Below, in pieces: positions 1-6,878 of a DNA stretch of 8,911 nucleotides. The translations under genes were made by a program, and so were the position numbers. Below the pieces are notes generated by a model, which was not told the origin of the DNA, searched no databases, and was given only the letters and a program-made list of their open reading frames with translations. Within the stretch, counting starts at the first letter, position 1. Each line of letters begins with the position of its first letter. Origin of the DNA: an uncultured Kineosporia sp. (GTDB lineage: Bacteria > Actinomycetota > Actinomycetes > Actinomycetales > Kineosporiaceae); contig CALMAR010000444.1 of NCBI GenBank assembly GCA_937859855.1, forward strand, positions 1 to 8,911. Direction: 5' to 3'.

Positions 1-1
1 G

Positions 2-148
2 CCCGGCAACCTGCCCCCGGCCGGCGCGATCGTCAAGCCGGCGGCCGCGTCACCACACCTGTGGCGCCACCGGGGACGGGCGCTGGTCTTCGACTCGGTC
101 GAGGACTTCCACGCCCGCATCGACGACCCCGAGCTGGACGTCGACGCG
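2..148 (+). pseudogene. IlvD/Edd-family dehydratase, internal fragment, 3' truncated
   Basis: Reading from base 2, the plus strand gives about 49 residues closely resembling the middle of IlvD/Edd dehydratases, especially the sugar-acid (arabonate/xylonate-type) branch. The stretch runs from a GNLPPAGAIVKPAAASPHL segment through HRGRALVFDSVEDFHARIDD to ELDVDA. Family members have RGNLAPDGAVIKPAAASPHL at the same place. These enzymes are Fe-S dehydratases of about 550-600 residues acting in branched-chain amino acid synthesis or sugar-acid breakdown; which branch this belongs to is inference. The N-terminal part would lie left of the window. The expected continuation (SVLVLRNAGPKGYPGMPEVG-like) is absent: after about base 148 the sequence becomes the antisense of the M23 peptidase domain of the minus-strand gene. 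The frame happens to stay open to a TGA at 353-355, so a chimeric protein with a nonsense tail is possible. The enzyme as encoded here would lack its C-terminal portion and is unlikely to be functional. Confidence 0.8.
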
Positions 149-1012
149 GGACAGGTGGGCGTACCTGGTCCGGATCCCGCCGCCGTGATCGATTTCCACG
201 TATTGGCCGTATCCGGCTGGGTCGGAGCCGCCGGCGATCGTGACTTGGCCAGCGGCGGCGGCGCTCACCGTGGTGCCGGTGGGTACGGCCAGGTCGACCC
301 CGGCGTGCAGGGTCCACCGGTGGTAGACGGGGTGGTAGCGGCGCCCGAACGGTGACGTGATCACGTACCCGTTGACGGGAAGCACCCACGTGCCGGCCGG
401 AGCGGCGGGCGGGGCCGTGCATGCCTGGCCGGTGTCGCCGGGAGCGTCCGGGGCGATCCTCGCGACCAGTGTCCGGGCTTGGGTTTCCCTCTTCGCGTAG
501 GCGAGCGGGAACGCCGACCGCTGCACCGCCTGCGCGGCCTGAGTGACTGGCATCGACTGCCAGCCGCTGATGTCGAGTAGGCCCGGCTGTCCGGCGTGCC
601 CGCCGGTGAAGAACATGGCCGCCGCCTGCGCCGGGTCGGTGCGCTGCGCGAAGGTGCCCCACCCGGCCCGCTGCTGGAACAGGCCGACCGAGTCCCGGTC
701 GCCATAGGCAAGGTTCCGCAGCCCAGACTCCTGCATCGCGGTCGCGATCCCGACCACCAAGCCCTTGGCGGGAACGCCGAGCCGGATCCCGGTCGCGACG
801 ATGGTGCGGGCGTTCACCGACTGCTCTGCCCCTTCGAGGGTCGCCACCCCGGGTGCGGTGAGTGCGGTCCCGGCGCCCGGGCTGAGGGGTACAGCGCAGG
901 CCTCCGCGGCGGTAGTGCTTGAGCTGGATCCCATGGCCACGATCACCAGCAGCAGGGGTGGCCCGGCGGCGCCGGCCAGTCCGCCAGCCACAGCGGCCAG
1001 CTTGAGGATCAT
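50..1012 (-). CDS. Lytic transglycosylase / M23 peptidase fusion, C-terminally truncated
   Basis: 320 codons from an ATG at 1012, which overlaps the upstream stop as ATGA. A hydrophobic segment at residues 13-28 is a probable membrane anchor or signal. Residues about 65-185 resemble a lysozyme-like transglycosylase: the likely catalytic Glu is E95 in AMQESGLRN, followed by GDRDSVGLFQQR, typical of cell-wall hydrolases of actinobacterial conjugation operons. Residues about 209-289 are an M23 (LytM-like) domain with SPFGRR, then H236 and D240 in HAGVD (zinc ligands) and H286 in YAHLS. The family then needs a C-terminal HxH motif. Instead, residues 290-320 are antisense of a dehydratase gene and end at a chance TAG-type stop. 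The native gene therefore covers about 146-1012, and the M23 domain probably cannot bind zinc properly. The transglycosylase half looks complete. Expected role: opening peptidoglycan locally for the conjugation channel. Confidence 0.85.
   Translation of the reverse strand: MILKLAAVAGGLAGAAGPPLLLVIVAMGSSSSTTAAEACAVPLSPGAGTALTAPGVATLEGAEQSVNARTIVATGIRLGVPAKGLVVGIATAMQESGLRNLAYGDRDSVGLFQQRAGWGTFAQRTDPAQAAAMFFTGGHAGQPGLLDISGWQSMPVTQAAQAVQRSAFPLAYAKRETQARTLVARIAPDAPGDTGQACTAPPAAPAGTWVLPVNGYVITSPFGRRYHPVYHRWTLHAGVDLAVPTGTTVSAAAAGQVTIAGGSDPAGYGQYVEIDHGGGIRTRYAHLSRVDVQLGVVDAGVEVLDRVEDQRPSPVAPQVW
140..150. other. Recombination or chimera junction between dehydratase and conjugation gene
   Basis: Left of this point the plus strand is dehydratase-like; right of it the minus strand is a recognisable M23 peptidase domain. 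The word gtcgacgcgg at 140-149 fits both genes (DVDA in the dehydratase, SRVD in the peptidase), so the exact crossover cannot be placed. It contains GTCGAC (140-145), a palindrome and SalI site. A break at such a site is compatible with microhomology-mediated recombination, a deletion removing one end of the element, or an artificial chimera. No target-site duplication, att-like core or insertion-sequence end is visible. Confidence 0.65.
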
Positions 1013-1569
1013 GCTGCGCTCGCTGGGGTGACGTCGGAGACCAGCCAGGTCTGGCCGGAGCGGACCGTCGTAACCGTCCATGCCTGCCCGGTCGACAGCC
1101 GGACCGTGATGAAGCAGGCCTCGTCCCCGGGGGTTTCGATTTGGCGGGAGACGACACGCGCGGCTGGGATGGATGCCCGGTCGACCGTCGCGAGCGCTGC
1201 CGCCAGGCCGGGGGTGGTGTAGGTGCGGACTGCGAACAGCCATGCGCCGTAGCCGCCGGTGTGGTCGACGTAGGCCTGTGCCCATCGGAAGGCGATGTCG
1301 CTGGCCCGGCGCTGGTCGTCCTGTGAGGCGACACCGTCGTCGGCTGGGACCGGGGCAGCCGTAGGCGCAGGTGTGGTGGCGGACGGCAGGGGTCCGGCAG
1401 TGGTGGACGGCGACACGGTCACGGCGGGTGCTGGCCGCTGGCCGGCAGCCGCGGCTGGATGGTGACCGGAGTGTCCGGCGATGATCACGATGAGCGCCGC
1501 CAGCACGTACATGATCACGAGGGTGGTGGCTGCTGGCCGCTCGAGGACCTTCTCGACGAACCGGTTCAT
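1009..1569 (-). CDS. Single-pass membrane conjugation protein, VirB8-like candidate
   Basis: 186 aa from an ATG at 1569, overlapping the upstream stop by ATGA; it overlaps the downstream hydrolase start the same way. The protein has a short cytoplasmic N-terminus, one transmembrane helix at about residues 14-31, a low-complexity Pro/Ala/Thr linker at about 38-78, and a compact C-terminal domain at about 86-183. That domain begins with an amphipathic helix (ASDIAFRWAQAYVDH) and continues with beta-rich sequence (ACFITVRL, AWTVTTVR, TWLVSDV). This layout of one helix, disordered linker and NTF2-like domain is that of VirB8/TcpC-type scaffold proteins, which link inner-membrane channel parts of type IV secretion systems. 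The fold assignment comes from architecture and gene position, not from diagnostic residues. It could instead be another membrane-anchored NTF2-like protein. Confidence 0.75.
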   Translation of the reverse strand: MNRFVEKVLERPAATTLVIMYVLAALIVIIAGHSGHHPAAAAGQRPAPAVTVSPSTTAGPLPSATTPAPTAAPVPADDGVASQDDQRRASDIAFRWAQAYVDHTGGYGAWLFAVRTYTTPGLAAALATVDRASIPAARVVSRQIETPGDEACFITVRLSTGQAWTVTTVRSGQTWLVSDVTPASAA

Positions 1570-3326
1570 GATTGACCTGCCTCTCCGCTGGTGCCGTTCG
1601 CGCCGGTGTCAACGAACTCCCCGTCAGGGGTCCAGATCCGGTACACGCCGTCTGTTTCATCGGCGGCTTTGGCCGGGCCACGCGGGGCGGCCGGTTCGAA
1701 CACCGCACCCTCGTGAGCTGAAGGCAGCGCGGGCGTGCCGGCCACCGGCAGGTCGTACACGGACACGTGCACGGACGGCTGCTCCGACGGCTGGACCGGG
1801 ACGTCCTCACCGGGACTGGCTCGCCGTTCCGCGTCCTCCCGGCGGCCTTCAGCTGCCGCTGCGGCTTTCCCGGCCACCCAGCCGCCGACACCGGCCTTGA
1901 CGAGGCCAGGGAGGCGGCGGTACCGGTGGCCGGCGAGGTTGGCGAACCGGCGCCACGGCTTGGTGGCGCGCCACAGGATCACCGACATGATTCCGACCAG
2001 GACGACCCCCAGCCACGCCGGCAGTTGTGAGTCGGGGGAGAGGAGCACGTTCGCGGCCAGGACCTCGAGCGCGGTGGCGGCGCCGAAGATGATGGCGTTG
2101 AGGATTGCGGAGCCGGCCATCTTCAAGGGCCCGAGGGTGAACTTGGTGGTCTCACCGGAGAAGACGCCCAGGATGCCGCCCATGACGAACATGACGACCG
2201 CGGCGACCAGCACGAGCGGCACCGCGATTAGCATGATCATGGACGCGATGAGGAACGGTGTGCAGGCGATCGCGGCGAAGATCGCGATGAGCGCCTGCCC
2301 GAGCCGGTTCGTGCTGTCACGTCCGGTTGCGTACTCGTAGGCGGCTGGGTCGGCGTCCTGCACTTCGCCCATCGCCGCGTGGTAGTCGTCCTTCTTGGCC
2401 TGGGCCAGCTGCTTCGCCCTGGCCGGGCTGGCCTTGATCTGCGCGGCCTCCGCCCACGTGAACGCTGAATCCTTGAACAAGCGAGGCCCGAACCGCTTAG
2501 CGGCAGGAGAGGTGGAGTCGCCGAACATGCCGGCCAGCCACCGCTGGTAGAGGACGGATTCGGTGACGTTTCCGGCGGCGGCCACCGCCGGATCGGACAC
2601 TCCCTTCCCCAGCGGCGAGGTGGAGACCTCATTGTTGACGCCGCCGACGACAGCCGGTGCTGCGCTTGAGCCCAGGTCGACCACCCGGAACGGGTCGGAC
2701 ACGATGACGCCGAGGCCGCACCCGATCAGCACCACCAGCAGAAGCGATGTCGCGATCTTCGACACGCTGGCCGACCTCGACCGCCACAGGATCACCACGG
2801 ACAACGCGATGAAGACGGCTGCTGCCAGGGGCAGGGTCAGCCCCTGGTAGAGCGCATCGACCGTTGATGTCAGCGCTGGCCGGATGATCGTGATCCACGA
2901 ATCGGGGTGCAGGGCCACCCCGGCGAGCGCCGCGTACAGGGCGATCAGCAGGGTCGGGAGGAGGAAAATCCAGTTCGCCAGCAGGGTCGTCACTGAGGAG
3001 CCGACGTCCAGGGCGTCGGGGGTGAGCCGGCTGTTCAGGTCGCACGTATGCCATGTGAATGGCGACAGCCCGTACTGCTCGTAGATGCTGGTCCCGGACT
3101 GCGGGTCGAACGGGTCAGCCTGCGCAGGAGGCACTTTGGGCTCGGGAGCCAGCCATCCCACCGCGCCACGGCCCGGCATCACCGGCTCCGGGCCACCGCA
3201 CCCGCCACCCGGTATCAGGTCGATCGCCTGTGCTGCGGCCGCTGCAACGTCTGCGGCGTGTGCCGCGACCGGTGCAGCGAGCACAGCGGCGACGGCGAGC
3301 AGGACCGTCGCGAGGAGGCGCTTCAC
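1566..3326 (-). CDS. VirB6/TrbL-like polytopic membrane protein
   Basis: 586 aa starting at a GTG at 3326 that forms a GTGA overlap with the natural stop of the VirB4-like gene. The N-terminus is a signal peptide: KR, a hydrophobic core of Leu/Ala/Val, then APVAAHA with probable cleavage near residue 24 or 25. A proline-rich extracellular stretch follows (about 40-90, with Cys43 and Cys95). Hydrophobic helices lie at about 112-138, 162-181, 190-210, 343-389 (a pair), 404-429 and 436-452. A hydrophilic region of about 130 residues (211-342) separates two membrane blocks. The C-terminal tail (about 453-586) is basic then acidic and probably cytoplasmic, ending with a VYRIWTPDGEFVDTG motif. Size, helix pattern and position after the ATPase match the VirB6/TrbL inner-membrane channel component of actinobacterial conjugation systems. 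Its frame is the same as the pre-frameshift VirB4 frame, with no stop between, so a naive reading fuses the two genes. Confidence 0.8.
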   Translation of the reverse strand: MKRLLATVLLAVAAVLAAPVAAHAADVAAAAAQAIDLIPGGGCGGPEPVMPGRGAVGWLAPEPKVPPAQADPFDPQSGTSIYEQYGLSPFTWHTCDLNSRLTPDALDVGSSVTTLLANWIFLLPTLLIALYAALAGVALHPDSWITIIRPALTSTVDALYQGLTLPLAAAVFIALSVVILWRSRSASVSKIATSLLLVVLIGCGLGVIVSDPFRVVDLGSSAAPAVVGGVNNEVSTSPLGKGVSDPAVAAAGNVTESVLYQRWLAGMFGDSTSPAAKRFGPRLFKDSAFTWAEAAQIKASPARAKQLAQAKKDDYHAAMGEVQDADPAAYEYATGRDSTNRLGQALIAIFAAIACTPFLIASMIMLIAVPLVLVAAVVMFVMGGILGVFSGETTKFTLGPLKMAGSAILNAIIFGAATALEVLAANVLLSPDSQLPAWLGVVLVGIMSVILWRATKPWRRFANLAGHRYRRLPGLVKAGVGGWVAGKAAAAAEGRREDAERRASPGEDVPVQPSEQPSVHVSVYDLPVAGTPALPSAHEGAVFEPAAPRGPAKAADETDGVYRIWTPDGEFVDTGANGTSGEAGQS

Positions 3327-5864
3327 GCGGCGGCCTCCCCGGTGAGCCATTCCTGCGGCAGTGGCCGATCGGGTGACAGGGCCAGGGCCAGGTCCGGCTC
3401 GTGGGACAGGTCGACCATGAACCGTTCGACCCGGCCGGCGGCGTCCCGGATCAGGAACTCCCGCCCGGCCCCGTCCCGTCGGGTCCGGCTGCGACAGACC
3501 GCCGAGGATTGCTTCGAATCCGTCACCTGACTGGACGCGCAGCATCTGCAGTGCCGCCGCCTGGGCGTCTGGTGCCTCGAGGCGGCCGATGAACACCTCG
3601 TTGGTCAGGCCGCCCACCGAATGCCCCAGGACATCCTGGGGGAGTTGCGATGCGGCCAGCACCCTCAGCCGGTGTTTCCGGGAATCCCGGGTGACCCGGG
3701 CGAGAAGCGCCCGTCCGGTGGACCATTGGGCCAGGAAGTGGGCCTCGTCCAGCCCCAGCAGCTTCGGTGCTTCCCGGTTCGCGGTGAACGCCCGCTCGGT
3801 CGCCAGCTGTGCCGCCAAGTGCATGAGCGGCACGGCGAGGCGTTCCGCTACGGTCCAGGTGTCCGGGTCTGATCCCACCTGCGGCAGGACCAGACCGGCC
3901 AGCGTCAGCACCAGAAGCGCCTTCGGCGCCCGCTTTTCGAGGAGGTTCGCGCCGTCGGAGACTGGGGCGAATAGCAGCCGGGCCAGCGGCGCATCCTGCA
4001 TCGCGGCCAGCTCGGCGGCGACGTGCTTCGCCCACGCCCGGTGGTCCGGGTCGTCGCATTCTCGGATCGCGGCGACCACATCGCCGAGGGACCGTCCCGA
4101 CCCAGGGGCAGTCACGTGGCCGGCTGTTCGCGCGGCCCGATCCAGCCCGTAAGTGATCACGAATCCGGTCCGTGGGTCCTTAAGCATCACTGGCGGCAGC
4201 AGCATCTTGAGGATGTCGCCGGCTAGTACCCGCTGCGCCGCGAGCGTCTCCCGGGCTGCGTCCGCGTACGCCGAGTGGGTCCGGAAGTCCTGCAGTTCAG
4301 GCAGCGGGACCAGCGCGAACGGGTTCAGCGTTCCCGCCGGGGCGGACGTCAGATCGATGTGCTGGGACAGCCCCGCAAGTACCGGCATCGCGGTGAGCCG
4401 CGCCAGCGTCCCGGACGGGTCGAGCACGGTGCACTTCACTCCGCGCAGCACCGCACCGTGGACGATCTTCCCCATCAGGTTCGACTTGCCCGACCCGAGC
4501 TCGCCGATGATCGGCGTGAAGCCCGTCTGCTCCGCGTACAGGGCGTGATGGGTATCGAAGAACACTGGCCGCTTGGACGCGCCCACGGTCGGGCCCAGGA
4601 ACATTCCCGTCGGCGTCCCCGCCGTCGAATCCAGGGTCGGCACCCCAGCCACCCAGAACGACAGCGGCATGTGCCTGGTGTGAGCTGGGGTGATCTGCCG
4701 GGAGCCGGGCACGAACTCCGACAGGAGCGCCCGTTGCGCCCTTGGGTGCTCGATCGGGATCCGGTACTCGGCGTAATGCTCCTGCAGGGCCAGCGCACGA
4801 TCCAGCGCTTCCGCCTCGGTCGCACCGGAAACGGCGAACCGGATCGGGCCGACAGCGCGGGACGCGGCAGCCCGGTCACCCTCGTCCATCTCGTGCCGGA
4901 CTTCGATGGCTCGTCGCTGAACGATCTCTAGCTCCGGTGGCATGTCCAGGTCGTTACGGTGCCGCTGCGCGATCTGGTCCCGGATGAGGTCCAGCTTCCG
5001 CTGCACGTGCTTCCGGGCCTGACTGCCGGTCAGGATCTCCAGGTGTGCGCTGATCTCCACCGGAAACGGCAGGCGCCGGGCGTAGGCCAGGAACGGCTCG
5101 TGGCCGCCGGGCGTGTTCAGCGGTTCGGGGCGGCCCATGGATAGAACCACGACGTGCCGCGACTCATCCCGCCCGCCTCGCAGGGCCTTGGACCACACCT
5201 GGGTCGACTGCCCGGACGGGGACTGCTCAAGCTCCACCCCATCGGTGAACGTGAACATGTCCTCGCCGAGGAGAGCGCCCTGCTGCCGAGCCGGGGTTGG
5301 GAGGTGTAGTGCCACCGACCGGTGAATCAGCCACTCCAGCTGGTCTGCTCCGAGCGCTACGCCGGCTAGGCCCGGCTGCGACAGGGCGTGGTCGACCCGG
5401 GTGAGGGCTGAATCCAGCTTGCGCCGGTCTGTGTCGGAGCCGCCGCGGCGCAGCTTGCCCAGCAGGGACCGAGGCGCGAGGTCAACTCCCAAGAACACCT
5501 CAGTGTCGGCGAGGTTCACCTGCCCGCGCATGGCCCGCTGGGCCTGAACCAGGTGCTCGGACCAGGCCCGGGCGTCGGGGATTTGCGCCCGGCTGCGGAC
5601 CTCGGCGTCGTAGTCCTCGGCCCACTGTGCGGCCGGGTAGGGCCGGGTCGTCACCCGCAGATGTACCCGGGTCCGGTCGCACGCTGTCACCCCCGCCAGC
5701 GCGGACCAAGAATTCACCGCCTGAGCAAGCACCTGCGCCCGCTGCGCACCCGACATGAACGCCCATCGGGTGCCCGCCAGCCGCCACCATCCCGCCACCG
5801 TGTCGCTGGTGAGCGTCAGGTTCCCCTGCACTTCACGCAACGGCAGCCCATGTCCGTGACTCAT
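3323..5864 (-). CDS. VirB4-like conjugation ATPase, frameshifted near the 3' end
   Basis: The start is an ATG at 5864 (MSHGHGL), forming ATGA with the previous stop. The P-loop GELGSGKSN lies at residues about 454-462 and the Walker B LLGLDEAHF at about 702-710. Both belong to the VirB4/TraC-like AAA ATPase domain that powers type IV secretion; the N-terminal ~430 residues are the membrane/partner-binding part. The frame stays good to about residue 798 (GDGFEAILGGLSQPDPTGR), then one extra base shifts it. The usual ending continues in another frame as REFLIRDAAGRVERFMVDL and stops at 3323-3325 within a GTGA overlap with the next start. Removing one base from the CCCC run at 3469-3472 restores TGRAGREFLIRD and an 846-aa protein. 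As written, the frame instead runs into the VirB6-like gene (1432 aa in total). This may be a sequencing error, a real mutation or, less likely, recoding. Confidence 0.88.
3469..3472 (-). other. Probable site of +1 frameshift in VirB4-like gene
   Basis: The plus strand reads cccc, GGGG on the coding strand, in a G-rich context (GACGGGACGGGGCCGGGCGG). Upstream, the frame encodes the expected VirB4 sequence; downstream, the conserved REFLIRD ending is in a different frame. Deleting a single base here joins them as PTGRAGREFLIRD. The two frames are both open between about 3470 and 3526, so the exact position is inferred from family sequence pattern and homopolymer likelihood. Confidence 0.7.
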
Positions 5865-6256
5865 CCGCCCCTCCGCACCTTCTGCAGGCACAGGTGCGCC
5901 TGCTTGCCGTCTGTTCTTGACCTTGCTGCCCGCATCCGCTGCGCCCACCAGGTGGTGATCTCCGCCCGCTGGATCGCCAGCACCCCCCGCAGGCCGCGAT
6001 CGGAGTCCATCTGCACTCCGGCCCACATCGCCGCTAGCGCCCCGAACAGGGCACCGGCTGTCAGCGCGTTCTTGATCGACGCGCCGCCGAGCAGGGAGAG
6101 CAGGGCCACCACCGCACCGATCCCGGCGAACACGCCCCAAGTGACGTAGGTCCAGAAGAAAGGCAGGACCACGCCCCGGGCCTCGATCCACCGGCCACGG
6201 ACCGAATGGATCCGGTCATCGGTGCGGACCGGGTCATCGGTGCGGACCGGGCTCAT
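5861..6256 (-). CDS. PrgI/VirB3-like small membrane protein
   Basis: 131 aa from an ATG at 6256, overlapping the upstream stop (ATGA) and itself overlapping the VirB4 start (ATGA). Two adjacent hydrophobic helices lie at about residues 30-56 and 61-82, followed by a basic, Arg-rich C-terminal tail. A small two-helix protein immediately upstream of VirB4 is the usual place and shape of PrgI/VirB3-type proteins, which anchor the ATPase at the membrane. No diagnostic residues are recognised, so the name rests on topology and position. Residues 4-9 and 10-15 are a perfect duplication (VRTDDP, then VRTDDR), caused by an 18-bp tandem repeat in the DNA. A start further downstream would drop this repeat, but the ATGA coupling favours the ATG used here. 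Confidence 0.75.
   Translation of the reverse strand: MSPVRTDDPVRTDDRIHSVRGRWIEARGVVLPFFWTYVTWGVFAGIGAVVALLSLLGGASIKNALTAGALFGALAAMWAGVQMDSDRGLRGVLAIQRAEITTWWAQRMRAARSRTDGKQAHLCLQKVRRGG
6214..6251. repeat. 18-bp tandem duplication inside coding sequence
   Basis: Two full perfect copies of an 18-bp unit (6214-6231 and 6232-6249), plus two more matching bases. The unit is a multiple of three and duplicates six residues (RTDD with flanking V and P/R) in the N-terminus of the PrgI/VirB3-like protein without breaking the frame. It looks like replication slippage. Confidence 0.9.
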
Positions 6257-6612
6257 CCGGAGAACACCAGGTCGCCGAGCTGGCCGCCGAACTTGAACAG
6301 TGCGAGGCCCGCGATGGCGATCAACCCGGCGATGGCGATGTTCGCTGCCGTCGAGGCGTTGTCGCTGATCTTGGCCTTCCCGGACTTGATCACGATCCCG
6401 GCCGCGATCACGAGCAACAGAAGCGCGATGATCTGGAACGCGAACTGCTTGATCCCGTCGACGTTCAGCGACAAGCCGCCGTCATCCTTTTTATCCGCTG
6501 CAGCCAGCACGACGGCCTTGGTGGCTTCCCATCCCTTCACTACTTCCTCCTTGATTTCGTTGACATTCACCGGGGGGGACCCGGCACCGGCAGCTGACGC
6601 ACCACCGGACAT
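6253..6612 (-). CDS. Small two-helix membrane protein, VirB2/pilin-like candidate
   Basis: 119 aa starting at an ATG at 6612 (MSGGASAAG), which shares one base with the upstream stop (TGATG). The frame is open further upstream, but that part reads as Arg/Pro-rich nonsense antisense to nothing conserved and overlaps the 88-aa gene, so the short form is preferred. The protein has a hydrophilic N-terminus (about 1-54, with a KEEVVKGWEA helix) and two hydrophobic helices at about 55-76 and 88-106, joined by a short basic loop (KSGKAKISDN). Two helices with a short polar loop, just before VirB3- and VirB4-like genes, is the pattern of VirB2/TrbC-type proteins. It lacks an obvious N-terminal signal peptide, unlike classical VirB2, so this remains a candidate. 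A run of seven G (6572-6578) falls at codons for residues 12-14. Confidence 0.7.
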   Translation of the reverse strand: MSGGASAAGAGSPPVNVNEIKEEVVKGWEATKAVVLAAADKKDDGGLSLNVDGIKQFAFQIIALLLLVIAAGIVIKSGKAKISDNASTAANIAIAGLIAIAGLALFKFGGQLGDLVFSG

Positions 6613-6878
6613 CACCTGGCGGTGTGCGGGTCGATCACCAGAAGGGATTCCGCGCCGTCCGTCGCGTACGCCGCTTCCGCTCCGCCGAGGTCCGCGACGG
6701 CCGTGTATGTGGGCGTGATCCACACGGCGTCCGCGGCGGCGCAGTGGGCGGCGAGAACCCGGCCGCGGATCTCGCCGACGTCGCTGCGGATCAGAAGGAT
6801 GCAGAGGTCGCCGCAGGATCCAGCCGTGGCCCACTCGTCGGTGATCGGGGCACGCGCGATCAGGGTCGGCGGGTGCAC
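6612..6878 (-). CDS. 88-aa protein of unknown function in the conjugation operon
   Basis: Starts with GTG at 6878, inside the last codons of the upstream DNA-binding protein gene (19-nt overlap), and ends sharing one base with the next ATG. A very strong Shine-Dalgarno sequence seven bases upstream fixes the start. The sequence shows no signal peptide, membrane helix or motif I recognise. It is a small soluble-looking protein with alternating hydrophobic stretches (DLCILLIRSDVGEIRGRVL, DAVWITPTYTAVADL, ESLLVIDPH) suggesting a compact alpha/beta fold. It has three cysteines. Position and ribosome binding site argue that it is a real, well-translated gene. No function is proposed. Confidence 0.65.
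   Translation of the reverse strand: MHPPTLIARAPITDEWATAGSCGDLCILLIRSDVGEIRGRVLAAHCAAADAVWITPTYTAVADLGGAEAAYATDGAESLLVIDPHTAR

Noticed and set aside
50..145. Last 31 residues of the transglycosylase/M23 protein as a genuine C-terminal domain
   Set aside because: They are the exact antisense of a recognisable dehydratase coding sequence and lack the HxH motif expected after YAHLS.
155..355. Plus-strand open frame as an independent gene
   Set aside because: It is the continuation of the dehydratase frame into antisense of the M23 domain; it has no ribosome site or family resemblance.
1481..2340. Long plus-strand open frames opposite the VirB8- and VirB6-like genes
   Set aside because: Composition is Arg/Pro/Ser-rich or low complexity, typical of shadow frames in GC-rich DNA; the minus strand carries clear membrane proteins with coupled starts.
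3677..3700. CCCGGG inverted repeats as a terminator or regulatory hairpin
   Set aside because: They lie within the conserved Walker B-proximal coding region of the ATPase and follow from codon use.
1566..6191. A single 1541-residue open frame spanning the VirB4- and VirB6-like genes
   Set aside because: Its first ~109 codons are antisense-like nonsense over the VirB3-like gene, and the VirB4/VirB6 join arises from a one-base shift. The overlap start codons (ATGA at 5861-5864, GTGA at 3323-3326) define the real genes.
6572..6578. Seven-G run as a phase-variation switch in the pilin-like gene
   Set aside because: The tract is short and encodes ordinary SPP residues in a GC-rich genome; no evidence of length variation is available.
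6613..6834. Upstream extension of the pilin-like gene beyond ATG 6612
   Set aside because: The added residues are Arg/Pro/Gly-rich nonsense in a shadow frame of the 88-aa gene, while the TGATG overlap supports the short form.
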